Below are positions 35,489 through 44,167 of a stretch of DNA of 64,000 nucleotides, in pieces. Source of the stretch: Marinibaculum pumilum (lineage in GTDB: Bacteria; Pseudomonadota; Alphaproteobacteria; Ferrovibrionales; Ferrovibrionaceae). Numbering within the stretch: the first letter of the stretch is position 1; the number at the start of each line of letters is the position of its first letter. A model generated the notes under the pieces. That model saw nothing but the letters and a program-made list of their open reading frames with translations. It made no database searches and was not told the DNA's origin. The DNA lies in contig NZ_JBHRTR010000048.1 in the NCBI RefSeq assembly GCF_042646425.1, forward strand, positions 62,001 to 126,000, read 5' to 3'. The position numbers and the translations under genes were made by a program.

Positions 35489-37101
35489 GCGGCGCGGACG
35501 GCACGGCGAGCTACCTGACGGCGGGCACCAGCCTGCGCTCCTGGCTGCTGACCCGGGACCATAAGCGGATCGCGCTTCTGTACATGGTCACCCTGACCTT
35601 CTTCTTCCTGCTGGGCGGGGTCTCCGCGGGGCTGGTGCGGCTGGAACTGGTGACCCCGGACGGCGATCTGATGAGCGCCGACGGCTACAACCAGGCCTTT
35701 ACCCTGCACGGCATCGTCATGGTCTGGTTCTTCCTGGTGCCGCTGATCCCGGCCTCCCTGGGCAATTTCCTGCTGCCGCTGATGATCGGTGCGCGGGACC
35801 TGGCCTTTCCGCGCCTCAACCTGCTCAGCTGGTACCTGAATGTCGGCGCCGGCCTGCTGGTGGTCTATGCGCTGGTGGCTGGCGGGGTCGATACCGGCTG
35901 GACCTTCTACACGCCGTTCTCGACGGTCTATTCCAACAGCCATGTCTTCCTGGCCGCGGCCGCCGTCTTCGTCGCCGGCTTTTCAACCATCGCCACGGCG
36001 CTGAACTTCGTCGTCACCATCCACCTGCTGCGCGCGCCGGGCCTGACCTGGTTCCGCCTGCCGCTGTTCGTCTGGGCGCTCTACGCCACCAGCCTGATGA
36101 TGCTGCTGGCGACCCCGGTCCTGGCGATGGTGCTGGTGCTGATCGTCGTGGAGCGGGTGCTGGGGGTCCCGGTCTTCGACCCGGCGCAGGGCGGCGACCC
36201 GCTGCTGTTCCAGCACCTGTTCTGGTTCTACTCCCACCCGGCGGTCTACATCATGATCCTGCCGGCGATGGGGGTGGTGACGGAGCTGATCACCTGCTTC
36301 GCGCGGCGGCGGGTGTTCGGCTACCGCTTCATGGTCTATGCCCTGCTGGGCATCGCCGCGGTCGGCTTCCTGGTCTGGGGCCACCACATGTTCACCTCCG
36401 GCCAGTCCGCCTATGCCAGCGTGGTCTTCTCGCTGCTGTCCTTCCTGGTCGCGGTGCCCTCGGCGATCAAGGTGTTCAACTGGACCGCCACCTTCTATCG
36501 CGGCACGATCCGCCTGACCTCGGGCATGCTCTACGGCCTGGGCTTCGTCGGGCTGTTCACCATGGGCGGCCTGACCGGGCTGTTCCTGGCGGCGATCCCG
36601 GTCGACATCCATGTCCACGACACCGCCTTCATCGTCGCGCATTTCCACTACATCATGGTCGGCGCGGTGGTGACCGCCTTCTATGGCGGGCTGCATTTCT
36701 GGTGGCCGAAAATCACCGGCCGCCTCTATCCGGAGGGCTGGGCGCGGTTCGCCGCGATCCTGATGTTCTTTGGCTTCAACCTGACCTTCTTCCCGCAGTT
36801 CATCCTCGGCTATCTGGGCATGCCGCGGCGCTACCACAGCTATCCGGCGGACTTCCAGGTCTGGCATGTCCTGTCCTCCGCCGGCAGCGTGGTGCTGGCG
36901 GCGGCCTATCTGCTGCCGATGGCCTATCTGGCCTGGTCGCTGGTGCGGGGCCGGCGGGCAGGTGCCAATCCCTGGGACGCGACCGGGCTGGAATGGCGCA
37001 CCGCCTCGCCGCCGCCGGTGCACAACTTCGCTGAGACGCCGATCGTCGACGGGCCGCCCTATGCCTACCATCCGCCGACCGACGGGCAGGGGCCGACATG
37101 A
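35485..37101 (+). CDS. ctaD: Cytochrome c oxidase subunit I, A2-type haem-copper oxidase
   Basis: 538 residues, 12 helices. Haem and CuB ligands are visible in FTLHGIVMVW, FYSHPAVYIMILPAMG, WGHHMFTSG and HDTAFIVAHFHYIMVGAVV. In helix VI the usual HPEVYI Glu of A1-type enzymes is replaced (YSHPAVYI), giving the Tyr-Ser motif that defines A2-type oxidases such as that of Rhodothermus marinus. It reduces oxygen to water and pumps protons. ATG overlap with coxB and coxC on either side indicates tight coupling. Confidence 0.97.
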   Translation: MSGADGTASYLTAGTSLRSWLLTRDHKRIALLYMVTLTFFFLLGGVSAGLVRLELVTPDGDLMSADGYNQAFTLHGIVMVWFFLVPLIPASLGNFLLPLMIGARDLAFPRLNLLSWYLNVGAGLLVVYALVAGGVDTGWTFYTPFSTVYSNSHVFLAAAAVFVAGFSTIATALNFVVTIHLLRAPGLTWFRLPLFVWALYATSLMMLLATPVLAMVLVLIVVERVLGVPVFDPAQGGDPLLFQHLFWFYSHPAVYIMILPAMGVVTELITCFARRRVFGYRFMVYALLGIAAVGFLVWGHHMFTSGQSAYASVVFSLLSFLVAVPSAIKVFNWTATFYRGTIRLTSGMLYGLGFVGLFTMGGLTGLFLAAIPVDIHVHDTAFIVAHFHYIMVGAVVTAFYGGLHFWWPKITGRLYPEGWARFAAILMFFGFNLTFFPQFILGYLGMPRRYHSYPADFQVWHVLSSAGSVVLAAAYLLPMAYLAWSLVRGRRAGANPWDATGLEWRTASPPPVHNFAETPIVDGPPYAYHPPTDGQGPT

Positions 37102-37730
37102 CGCAGCGCAGCCTGCCGGCCGACCATTTCCCCTCCCTGCCGCGCCAGCGGCTGGCGGGCGAGCTGGGGATGTGGATCTTCCTGGCCACCGAGATCCTGT
37201 TCTTCGGCGGCCTGTTCGCTGGCTACATGGTCTACCGCCTGCAATACCCGGAGGCGGTGCTGGCGGCGGCCCGCCATACCGACGTCCTGCTGGGCACCGT
37301 CAACACCTTCATCCTGCTGACCTCCAGCCTGCTGGTGGCGTTGGCGGTCACCTGCCAGGCGCGACCGACCCTGCGGCTCAGCCGGCTGTTCCTGGGCGGC
37401 GCGATCGTCCTGGGCATCGCCTTCATGGCGGTGAAGGCGCGCGAATATCAGATCGACCTGAAGGAGGGGCTGACCGCCTGGCCGGGCTCCAGCCTGCCGC
37501 CCGGGCCGCAGCGCCTGTTCTTTGCCTTCTACTGGGTGATGACGGGTGTGCATGCGCTGCACGTGATCATCGGCATCTTCCTGCTGGGCTATATGCTGCG
37601 CGACCTCCGGGCGCGGCCGCGCCTGATGCGCGCCACCGGCCGGCTGGAAGTGGCGGGCTTGTACTGGCATTTCGTCGATGCAATCTGGATCTTCCTCTAC
37701 CCGCTGCTCTACCTGGTGGGGCGGGCATGA
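37098..37730 (+). CDS. coxC: Cytochrome c oxidase subunit III
   Basis: 210 residues with five transmembrane segments. RLAGELGMWIFLATEILFFGGLFAGYMVYRLQYPEA, TSSLLVALA, and FFAFYWVMTGVHALHVIIGIFLLG followed by VAGLYWHFVDAIWIFLYPLLYL are standard subunit III features. It stabilises subunit I and sustains turnover. ATG at 37098 overlaps ctaD; the end overlaps subunit IV. Confidence 0.95.
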   Translation: MTQRSLPADHFPSLPRQRLAGELGMWIFLATEILFFGGLFAGYMVYRLQYPEAVLAAARHTDVLLGTVNTFILLTSSLLVALAVTCQARPTLRLSRLFLGGAIVLGIAFMAVKAREYQIDLKEGLTAWPGSSLPPGPQRLFFAFYWVMTGVHALHVIIGIFLLGYMLRDLRARPRLMRATGRLEVAGLYWHFVDAIWIFLYPLLYLVGRA

Positions 37731-38038
37731 ACAGCGGCACGGAAGACAAGACGCTCGGGCGCCGGATCCGGCTGGAGGTCGGCGTCTGGCTGGCGCTGAT
37801 CGTCCTGCTGGCGGCGACCCTGGGCCTGGCCTATCTGCCCCTGGGGGCGGGCCATGCGGCGCTGGCGATCGGCATCTCCAGCGCCAAGCTGCTGCTGGTC
37901 GCGGCCTTCTACATGCATCTGCGCAGCGCCCGGCCGCTGGTCCGCCTCGCCGCCCTGGCGGGGCTGGTCTTCCTCGCCGTGATGTTCGCGCTGACCCTGG
38001 CGGACGTGCTGTTCCGGCTGCCGCCGGCGTGGCCATGA
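37727..38038 (+). CDS. coxD: Cytochrome c oxidase subunit IV family protein
   Basis: 103 residues with three transmembrane helices in the order of the prokaryotic subunit IV family: EVGVWLALIVLLAATLGLAYLPLG, a central GISSAKLLLVAAFYMHLRSAR, and a final LAGLVFLAVMFALTLADVL. The F-YMHLR motif is diagnostic. It is the last gene of the act-cox operon; nadE follows after 76 bases. Confidence 0.9.
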   Translation: MNSGTEDKTLGRRIRLEVGVWLALIVLLAATLGLAYLPLGAGHAALAIGISSAKLLLVAAFYMHLRSARPLVRLAALAGLVFLAVMFALTLADVLFRLPPAWP

Positions 38039-38114
38039 CGGCGCCTGCTGCGCTATCTTTCCGGCCCCGTCCGCAGCCGCGGCCCCCATTCCTGGCGAGC
38101 GTCCAGTCCGAACC

Positions 38115-40160
38115 ATGAGCTTCCGATCCCTCTACCGGCACGGTTTCGCCCGGGTCGCCGCCGGCACCATCGCCGTCAGCCTCGCCGACCCGGAGGCCAA
38201 TGCCGCCGCGATCCTGCGCAGCCTGCAGGACTGCCACGCCCGCGGCGTGGCGGTGGCGGTGTTCCCGGAACTGTCGCTGTCGGCCTATTCGATCGAGGAC
38301 CTGCTGCTGCAGGACCCGCTGCTGGACGCGGTGGAGACGGCGCTGGCCGGCCTGGCGGAGGCCAGCCGCGAGCTGCTGCCGCTGGTCTTCGTCGGCGCGC
38401 CGCTGCGCCACGGCGCGCGGCTCTACAACTGCGCGGTGGCGCTGCATCGCGGCCATATCCTGGGGGTGGCGCCGAAGCTCTACCTGCCGAACTACCGCGA
38501 ATTCTACGAACATCGCCATTTCGCCGCCGGCCATGCGCCGGAAGCCGACACGATCCGCCTCTGCGGCCGGGAGGTGCCCTTCGGACCCGACCTGCTGTTC
38601 GCGGCCGAGGACCTGCCCGGGCTGATTGTGCATGCTGAGATCTGCGAGGATTTCTGGGTGCCGGTGCCGCCGTCCAGCACCGCCGCCCTGGCCGGCGCCA
38701 CGGTGCTGGTGAACCTGTCGGCCAGCAACATCACCATCGGCAAGGCAGAGGAACGGCGTCTGCTGTGCAGTTCGCAATCGGCGCGCTGCCTGGCGGCCTA
38801 TCTCTATTCCGCCGCCGGCACCGGCGAATCCACCACCGACCTGGCCTGGGACGGCCAGTGCGAGATCTTCGAATGCGGCCGCGCCCTGGCGGCGACGGAG
38901 CGCTTCCCGGATACCGGCAGCCTGGCGGTCGCCGATATCGACCTGGACCTCTTGCGCCAGGAGCGGGCGCGGATGGGTTCCTTCGACGACAATCGCCGGG
39001 TCCTCGGCCTGGACGGCGGCGATTTCCGCCGCATCGGCTTCCGCCTCGACCCGCCGCAGGACGATCTGGGCCTGGCGCGCGAGGTCAGCCGCTATCCCTT
39101 CGTGCCCGCGGACGCCGACCGGCTCGCCCAGGACTGCTACGAGGCCTACAACATCCAGGTCGCCGGCCTGATGCAGCGGCTGCGCGCGACGGGCATGAAG
39201 AAGATCGTGATCGGCGTCTCCGGCGGGCTGGACAGCACGCAGGCGCTGATCGTCGCCGCCCGCGCGTTCGACCGGCTGGGCCTGCCGCGCGCCAACATCC
39301 TCGCCTATACCATGCCGGGCTTCGCCACCAGCGACCACACGAAGGGCAATGCGCATCGCCTGATGGCGGCGCTGCAGGTAACGGCGGCGGAGCTGGACAT
39401 CCGCCCGGCCGCCCGCCAGATGCTGGCCGATATGGGCCATCCCTTCTCCGGCGGCGAGCCGGTCTACGACACCACCTTCGAGAACGTGCAGGCCGGCCTG
39501 CGCACCGACTACCTGTTCCGGCTGGCCAACCATAGCGGCGGGCTGGTACTGGGCACCGGCGACCTGTCGGAGCTGGCGCTGGGCTGGTGCACCTATGGCG
39601 TTGGCGACCAGATGTCCCACTACAACGTCAATGCCGGGGTGCCGAAGACCCTGATCCAGCACCTGATCCGCTGGGTGATCGCCGCCCGCCAGCTGGAACG
39701 CGAGGCCGATCCGGTGCTGGAATCGATCCTGTCGACGGAGATCACGCCGGAGCTGGTGCCGGTGGGGGAGGGCGAGACGCCGCAGAGCACCGAGGCGAAG
39801 ATCGGCCCCTACGACCTGCAGGACTTCACCCTGTACCATGTCCTGCGCTACGGCTTCCGGCCGTCGAAGATCGCCTTCCTGGCCTGGCATGCCTGGCGCG
39901 ACGCGGCCGAGGGCGCCTGGCCGCCGCACTACCCGGCGGAGCGCCGCCGCCAGTTCGAGCTGGCGGAGATCCGCCACTGGCTGCAGGTCTTCCTGCAGCG
40001 CTATTTCGGCTTCAGCCAGTTCAAGCGCTCCGCTTTGCCGAACGGCCCGAAGGTCAGCGCCGGCGGCGCCCTGTCGCCGCGCGGCGACTGGCGCGCGCCA
40101 TCGGACGGCAATGCGCGGATCTGGCTGGAGGAACTGGAGCGCGAGGTGCCGGAGAAGTAG
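38115..40160 (+). CDS. nadE: Glutamine-dependent NAD+ synthetase
   Basis: 681 residues, the long two-domain form. The N-terminal glutaminase (nitrilase fold, about 1-290) has the triad in AVFPELSLSAYS (Glu), PKLYLPNYREFYEHRHF (Lys) and HAEICEDFWVP (Cys). The synthetase domain has the pyrophosphatase loop VIGVSGGLDSTQALIV, TMPGFATSDHTKGNA, and GTGDLSELALGWCTYG. It amidates nicotinate adenine dinucleotide, the last NAD+ step. The length is like the Mycobacterium enzyme. ATG at 38115. Confidence 0.95.
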   Translation: MSFRSLYRHGFARVAAGTIAVSLADPEANAAAILRSLQDCHARGVAVAVFPELSLSAYSIEDLLLQDPLLDAVETALAGLAEASRELLPLVFVGAPLRHGARLYNCAVALHRGHILGVAPKLYLPNYREFYEHRHFAAGHAPEADTIRLCGREVPFGPDLLFAAEDLPGLIVHAEICEDFWVPVPPSSTAALAGATVLVNLSASNITIGKAEERRLLCSSQSARCLAAYLYSAAGTGESTTDLAWDGQCEIFECGRALAATERFPDTGSLAVADIDLDLLRQERARMGSFDDNRRVLGLDGGDFRRIGFRLDPPQDDLGLAREVSRYPFVPADADRLAQDCYEAYNIQVAGLMQRLRATGMKKIVIGVSGGLDSTQALIVAARAFDRLGLPRANILAYTMPGFATSDHTKGNAHRLMAALQVTAAELDIRPAARQMLADMGHPFSGGEPVYDTTFENVQAGLRTDYLFRLANHSGGLVLGTGDLSELALGWCTYGVGDQMSHYNVNAGVPKTLIQHLIRWVIAARQLEREADPVLESILSTEITPELVPVGEGETPQSTEAKIGPYDLQDFTLYHVLRYGFRPSKIAFLAWHAWRDAAEGAWPPHYPAERRRQFELAEIRHWLQVFLQRYFGFSQFKRSALPNGPKVSAGGALSPRGDWRAPSDGNARIWLEELEREVPEK

Positions 40161-40188
40161 GACCGGCGTGCCGTCCGCCGCGCCGGTG

Positions 40189-41097
40189 CTACGCCCGCAC
40201 CTCGTCGCGATAGGCCTGCGGGGTCAGGGCGGTGAAGCGCTTGAACGACCGGCCGAAATGGGCCTGGTCGGCAAAGCCGCAGAGGAAGCCGATTTCCGCC
40301 AGGCTGTGCCCGGACCCGGCCAGAAGTTCGGCGCTGGCCTCCATCCGCGCCTCCGTCACGACCTGGGCGGCGCTGGTGCCGCGGGCCTGCAGGTGCCGCT
40401 GCAGGCTGCGCGGGCTGCGCCCTGTCTGCGCCGCCAGCTCGGCCAGCCGCCAGTGCCGGGCGGTGTCGGCCAGCACCGCCTGGCGCAGGGTTTCGACCAG
40501 CGCGCCGGCCCCGATCCGCCCCGCCGGGAAGGCCAGGGGGCGGTCGGGCGCCGGATCGAAGGCCAGGACGCAGCTGTCGAAGGGCGCCGCCCCGTCCGGT
40601 ATGGTCCAGCGCCCGCCGCTGCGGCGCGGTCCGTCCGCCGCTTCGGCCCGCATCTCCACCCCTTCCGCGCCGGTCATTTCCGCCAGCACCGCCAGGAGGC
40701 CCAGGACCAGCAGGCTTTCCGCCGGATGTGGCGGCTGTCCGCGCATTGCCCGGTGCTGCAGATGCAGCCTGCCGGGGCCCTCCGCGCTCCAGCGCACCTG
40801 GTGGCGGGAATGGCCGTAGCGTTCCAGGCGGCTCCAGCGGCGCAGCAGGTCCGCCGGGTCGCTGGCCATCGCCAGGGCGCGGTGCAGCGGCTCGCGCGGC
40901 AGGTGCGGTGCCGCCTCGCCGATGCGCAGGATCGCCAGCGGGCCATGCGCGGCGAGCAGGGCATCCAGCGCTGTTCGCTTGGCCGCCAGCGGCACCCGCG
41001 CCGCGGCAGGCGCGGGCGGCAGCGGCGCCTGCAGGCCCTGCCTCGTGATGCCGGCACGGATCAGCCGCATCATCGCGGCGGAGGCGAAATCCTCCAT
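40189..41097 (-). CDS. AraC family transcriptional regulator
   Basis: 302 residues. The N-terminal 210 residues are an AraC-type arabinose-binding or ligand domain of the subgroup with a long all-helical first part. The C-terminal 90 residues hold the two helix-turn-helix units: LAELAAQTGRSPRSLQRHLQARGTSAAQVV and LAEIGFLCGFADQAHFGRSFKRFTALTPQAYRDE. The ATG at 41097 is two bases from the stop of the molybdo-hydroxylase gene, so the regulator is the last gene of that operon and probably controls it in response to the hydroxylase substrate or product. Confidence 0.9.
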   Translation of the reverse strand: MEDFASAAMMRLIRAGITRQGLQAPLPPAPAAARVPLAAKRTALDALLAAHGPLAILRIGEAAPHLPREPLHRALAMASDPADLLRRWSRLERYGHSRHQVRWSAEGPGRLHLQHRAMRGQPPHPAESLLVLGLLAVLAEMTGAEGVEMRAEAADGPRRSGGRWTIPDGAAPFDSCVLAFDPAPDRPLAFPAGRIGAGALVETLRQAVLADTARHWRLAELAAQTGRSPRSLQRHLQARGTSAAQVVTEARMEASAELLAGSGHSLAEIGFLCGFADQAHFGRSFKRFTALTPQAYRDEVRA

Positions 41098-41099
41098 CC

Positions 41100-43184
41100 T
41101 CAGGCCAGCGCGAAATCGGCGGGGACGAGCGGGAAGCGCCGCGGGCGGATGCCGGTGGCCGCCCGCACCGCATTGGCGATCGCGCCGGGGGCGGCCACGA
41201 TCGCCGTCTCGCCCGCGCCGGCGGGCGGTGCGTCGCTTTCCACCAGCTCCACCGCGATCGGCGGCATGTCGCTCATCCGCGGGATCGGCGCGTCGGCGAA
41301 GCTCGCCGCCGTCACCGCGCCGTATTCGATCGGCAGGTCGTCCATCAGCACCATCGACAGCCCCCATGCCAGGTTGCCCTCCACCTGGGCGCGCACCTGG
41401 TCGGGGTTGATGATCGCCCCGCAATCGTGGACGCACCAGAGGCGGGTCACCTGCACGGTGCCGTCGGGGGCGACCGCGACCTCCGCGGCGGCGGCGGCAT
41501 GGCTCAGGCCCTTGTAGGTGCCGCAGGCCAGGCCGCGGCCGGTGCGGAAGCCGGGGCGCCGGGCGGCCGGTGCCGGCCAGTCCGCCACCTCGCCCAGCCG
41601 CCGCAGCACCGCCGCCAGGCGCGGCTCAGCGACAAGGGCCAGGCGGAAGGCCAGCGGGTCGGCACCGGCGGCGAGCGCCGCCGCGTCGATGGCGGATTCC
41701 ACCGCCAGGCCGTTTGGCCCCGCGGCCAGTCCCCGCCAGGGGCCGGTGAAGACCGGCAGGCGGACCAGGTCGTAGCCGATGTCGCGGCGGGCGATCCGGT
41801 AGGGCGGCTCCGCCCCGCGCGCGACCCCGCCATCGCCGACGAAGGTATCGGTCAGGGCCTGCAGCCAGGGCGGCACGGCGGCGTTGGTGAACAGGATATG
41901 GCTGCTGACCAGGCGGTGCTGCCAGTCCGACAGGCGGGGGGCGGCGGGCCGGTCCGCGTCGACCCGCAGCCGCAGCCGGTGGCTGACCGGCGGGCGGTGG
42001 AAGCCCTGGGCATATTCCTGCGCCCGGGTCCAGCGCACCTTCACCGGACGGCCGGCCGCCTGCGCCAGCGCCGCAGCCTCCGCCTCCACGGTGCAGATGG
42101 TGCGGGCACCGAAGGCGCCGCCGGCGCGGGTGGCATGCACGGTGACCCTGTCCTCCGCCAGCCCCAGGCCGCGGGCCAGCACGTCGCGGACATAGAACGC
42201 GTCCTGGGTGCCGGTCCAGACCGCCATGCCACCGTCGGACGGCACGGCAAGCGCAGCGCGCGGTTCGATCCCGCCATGGGCCGCCACCGGCAGGTCCAGA
42301 CGCAGGTCGACATCCCAGGGCCGGTCGCCGGCAATGCTGTCGTCGGCCAGGCTGTGGGCCGCGCCGGCATCCGTCCGGTCGATGTCGATCACCGCGCCGA
42401 TCTCCGGCGGCGCCGCCGCGTCGACCGCCCATTCGGGATCGAGGGCGGCGGCGATGCGGTCCAGCGCGCCCGGCGTCTCGGCGACGATGCCCAGGCCCTG
42501 GCTGGCGCCGAGTCGGAACATGTCGGATTCCACGACGGCGACGAAGCCGGGGAAGGCGCGGGCTGCCTGCAGGTTCCAGGCGGCCGGCCGGGACCCCGTC
42601 TCCGGCGAGGCTGCGGCGCGGAGCACCCGGCCATGCGCCATGCCCGGCGCCGTCATGTCGGCGGCGAACAGCGGCCGCCCGGCGACGATGTCGCGCAGCC
42701 TGTCCGGTTCCGGGCTGCGGCCGACGAAACGGCGGCCGCGGAAGGCGCGCAGGTCCGCCCGCGGCCGGACCTCCGGCAGCAGCTCGCCCGGCGGCGCGCC
42801 GCGGGCCAGGGCGTCGCGCAGGGTGGCGCAGGCCTGGGCCAGGGGCTCGGCGAAGTCGCGCACGGACTCGCTGCCGACGGTGGCGCGCACCCGTGCAATC
42901 GCATCGGTGTCCTGCGCCACGACCGCGACCTCGTCCCAGCCCGCGCCCAGTTCTTCGCAGGCGACCTGTTTCAGCGCGGTGCCGATGTTCTGGCCGATTT
43001 CCGCCCGCGGCAGGCGCAGGGTGTAGCGGCCGTCGCGATGACCGATCCAGCCCAGGGCGGTTTCCGCGTCCGGATCTGGGCGCTGCGGGAAGACCGGCAC
43101 CAGGTCGCAGCCGGACAGCAGCGGGGCGGTCATGCCGAAGGCGACGGCGATCCCGCCGGTCGCAAGGAAGCGGCGGCGGTCCAT
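41100..43184 (-). CDS. Molybdopterin-binding subunit of a xanthine oxidase family hydroxylase, Tat-exported
   Basis: 694 residues. MDRRRFLATGGIAVAFG is a Tat signal (RRRF then a hydrophobic stretch ending near SGC), so the mature subunit should be periplasmic, as in isoquinoline 1-oxidoreductase-type and aldehyde dehydrogenases of the IorB group. Repeated regions of the family are visible: LPRAEIGQNIGTALKQVACEELG, HATRAGGAFGARTICTVEAEAAALAQ with GGAFGAR near the Mo site, GPWRGLAAGPNGLAVESAIDAAAL, and VTRLWCVHDCGAIINPDQVRAQVEGNLAWGLSM. It oxidises aldehydes or N-heterocycles at a Mo-pterin site. The partner [2Fe-2S] gene is immediately upstream. Confidence 0.9.
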   Translation of the reverse strand: MDRRRFLATGGIAVAFGMTAPLLSGCDLVPVFPQRPDPDAETALGWIGHRDGRYTLRLPRAEIGQNIGTALKQVACEELGAGWDEVAVVAQDTDAIARVRATVGSESVRDFAEPLAQACATLRDALARGAPPGELLPEVRPRADLRAFRGRRFVGRSPEPDRLRDIVAGRPLFAADMTAPGMAHGRVLRAAASPETGSRPAAWNLQAARAFPGFVAVVESDMFRLGASQGLGIVAETPGALDRIAAALDPEWAVDAAAPPEIGAVIDIDRTDAGAAHSLADDSIAGDRPWDVDLRLDLPVAAHGGIEPRAALAVPSDGGMAVWTGTQDAFYVRDVLARGLGLAEDRVTVHATRAGGAFGARTICTVEAEAAALAQAAGRPVKVRWTRAQEYAQGFHRPPVSHRLRLRVDADRPAAPRLSDWQHRLVSSHILFTNAAVPPWLQALTDTFVGDGGVARGAEPPYRIARRDIGYDLVRLPVFTGPWRGLAAGPNGLAVESAIDAAALAAGADPLAFRLALVAEPRLAAVLRRLGEVADWPAPAARRPGFRTGRGLACGTYKGLSHAAAAAEVAVAPDGTVQVTRLWCVHDCGAIINPDQVRAQVEGNLAWGLSMVLMDDLPIEYGAVTAASFADAPIPRMSDMPPIAVELVESDAPPAGAGETAIVAAPGAIANAVRAATGIRPRRFPLVPADFALA

Positions 43185-43639
43185 CAGGCGCCCTCCGCCG
43201 CGCGGCGGATCGCCCTGCGGATCCGGCCATAGGTGCCGCAGCGGCAGAGATTGCCGTCCATTGCCGCGTCGATCTCGGTCTCCGTCGGCTGCGGCGTCTC
43301 GCGCAGCAGCGCCGCGGCGGACATGATCTGGCCGGCCTGGCAATAGCCGCATTGCGGCACCGCCTCGGCGATCCAGGCCCGTTGCAGCGGGTGGTCCGCG
43401 TCCGGGCCGCCCAGCCCCTCCAGTGTGACGATGTCGTCGCCTGTCGCCTCGGCGACAGGGGTGATGCAGCTGCGCACCGCGCGGCCGTCCTGCAGCACGG
43501 TGCAGGCGCCGCAGAGCCCGACGCCGCAGCCATATTTCGCGGCGGTCAGTTGGAGATGGTCGCGCAGCACGTCCAGCAGGCTCTCCGCCTGCCAGGCGGG
43601 CGGGATCTGGTGGCGGGTTCCGTTGACGCGGAGGTGCAT
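43184..43639 (-). CDS. [2Fe-2S] subunit of the molybdo-hydroxylase
   Basis: 151 residues with the two cluster motifs of IorA-type subunits: a plant-ferredoxin-like CGVGLCGACTVLQDG and a second helical domain CGYCQAGQIMSAAALL with CRCGTYGRIR. It shuttles electrons from the Mo site to a cytochrome or other acceptor. It begins the operon; its stop overlaps the first base of the Mo subunit start. It has no signal peptide of its own, as expected when it is exported together with the Tat-tagged partner. The ATG at 43639 has a weak ribosome-binding site. Confidence 0.93.
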   Translation of the reverse strand: MHLRVNGTRHQIPPAWQAESLLDVLRDHLQLTAAKYGCGVGLCGACTVLQDGRAVRSCITPVAEATGDDIVTLEGLGGPDADHPLQRAWIAEAVPQCGYCQAGQIMSAAALLRETPQPTETEIDAAMDGNLCRCGTYGRIRRAIRRAAEGA

Positions 43640-43731
43640 TTCTCTCTCCCGGGGGTGTGGCGCCTTCCCGGAGAATGGCGATGCCGGGGCACGGCTTATT
43701 GAACAATCGCGCCAGAAAAATGCGGCCCGGA

Positions 43732-43758
43732 TGTCACAGCGGGCGCCCCTGCCTCGTC
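43732..43758 (+). promoter_or_regulatory. ECF41-type promoter of the membrane protein-CMD-sigma operon
   Basis: TGTCACA at 43732-43738 and CGTC at 43755-43758 are separated by exactly 16 bases, which is the described ECF41 target (TGTCACA-N16-CGTC). A start of transcription about seven bases after CGTC would leave a leader of about 15 bases with the AGGAGG ribosome-binding site at 43767. It precedes the operon that encodes an ECF41 sigma factor itself, so autoregulation is expected. Confidence 0.8.
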
Positions 43759-43780
43759 TCGATGGCAGGAGGTGACCGAT

Positions 43781-44167
43781 ATGCGACTGCTTGCCCTGAT
43801 CCTTGCCCTCTATCACGGTGCCAACGGCGCCCTGATGCTGGCCCTGCCGGGCCCCTGGTACCGGCTGACCCCCGGCGCCGCGGAGAGCGGGCCGATGAAT
43901 GCGCATTTCGTCCGCGACATCGGCCTGGGCTTCCTGGCCGCCGCCCTTGCCCTGGCCCTGTTCGCGCGGGCCCCGCGTGCCGCGATCGTCTGGCCTGCGG
44001 CCCTGTTCCTGGGCGGCCATGCCGGGCTGCACCTGGCGGAGATGGCGCTGCACGGCACGGTTCCGGCGGCGGTTCTGCGCGACCTTGCGCTGATCGTGCT
44101 GCCCGGCCTGGCGCCGCTCTGGCTTCTCGCGCGGCCTGCTGCCGGCCTGGCGGAGGGACGGTCGTGA
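43781..44167 (+). CDS. Small membrane protein linked to ECF41 sigma factor
   Basis: 128 residues with four transmembrane helices (MRLLALILALYHGANGALMLALP at the start, then DIGLGFLAAALALALFA, AIVWPAALFLGGHAGLHLAEM, and LRDLALIVLPGLAPLWLLA). No named family is recognised. The ATG at 43781 is chosen because AGGAGG is eight bases upstream, so the GTG three codons earlier is too close. It is the first gene behind the ECF41 promoter and overlaps the next gene by four bases. Confidence 0.8.
   Translation: MRLLALILALYHGANGALMLALPGPWYRLTPGAAESGPMNAHFVRDIGLGFLAAALALALFARAPRAAIVWPAALFLGGHAGLHLAEMALHGTVPAAVLRDLALIVLPGLAPLWLLARPAAGLAEGRS

Noticed and set aside
40161..40188. Hairpin ACCGGCG/CGCCGGT between nadE and the AraC gene as terminator
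   Set aside because: The stem is only seven base pairs with a 12-base loop and no U-run follows on either strand.
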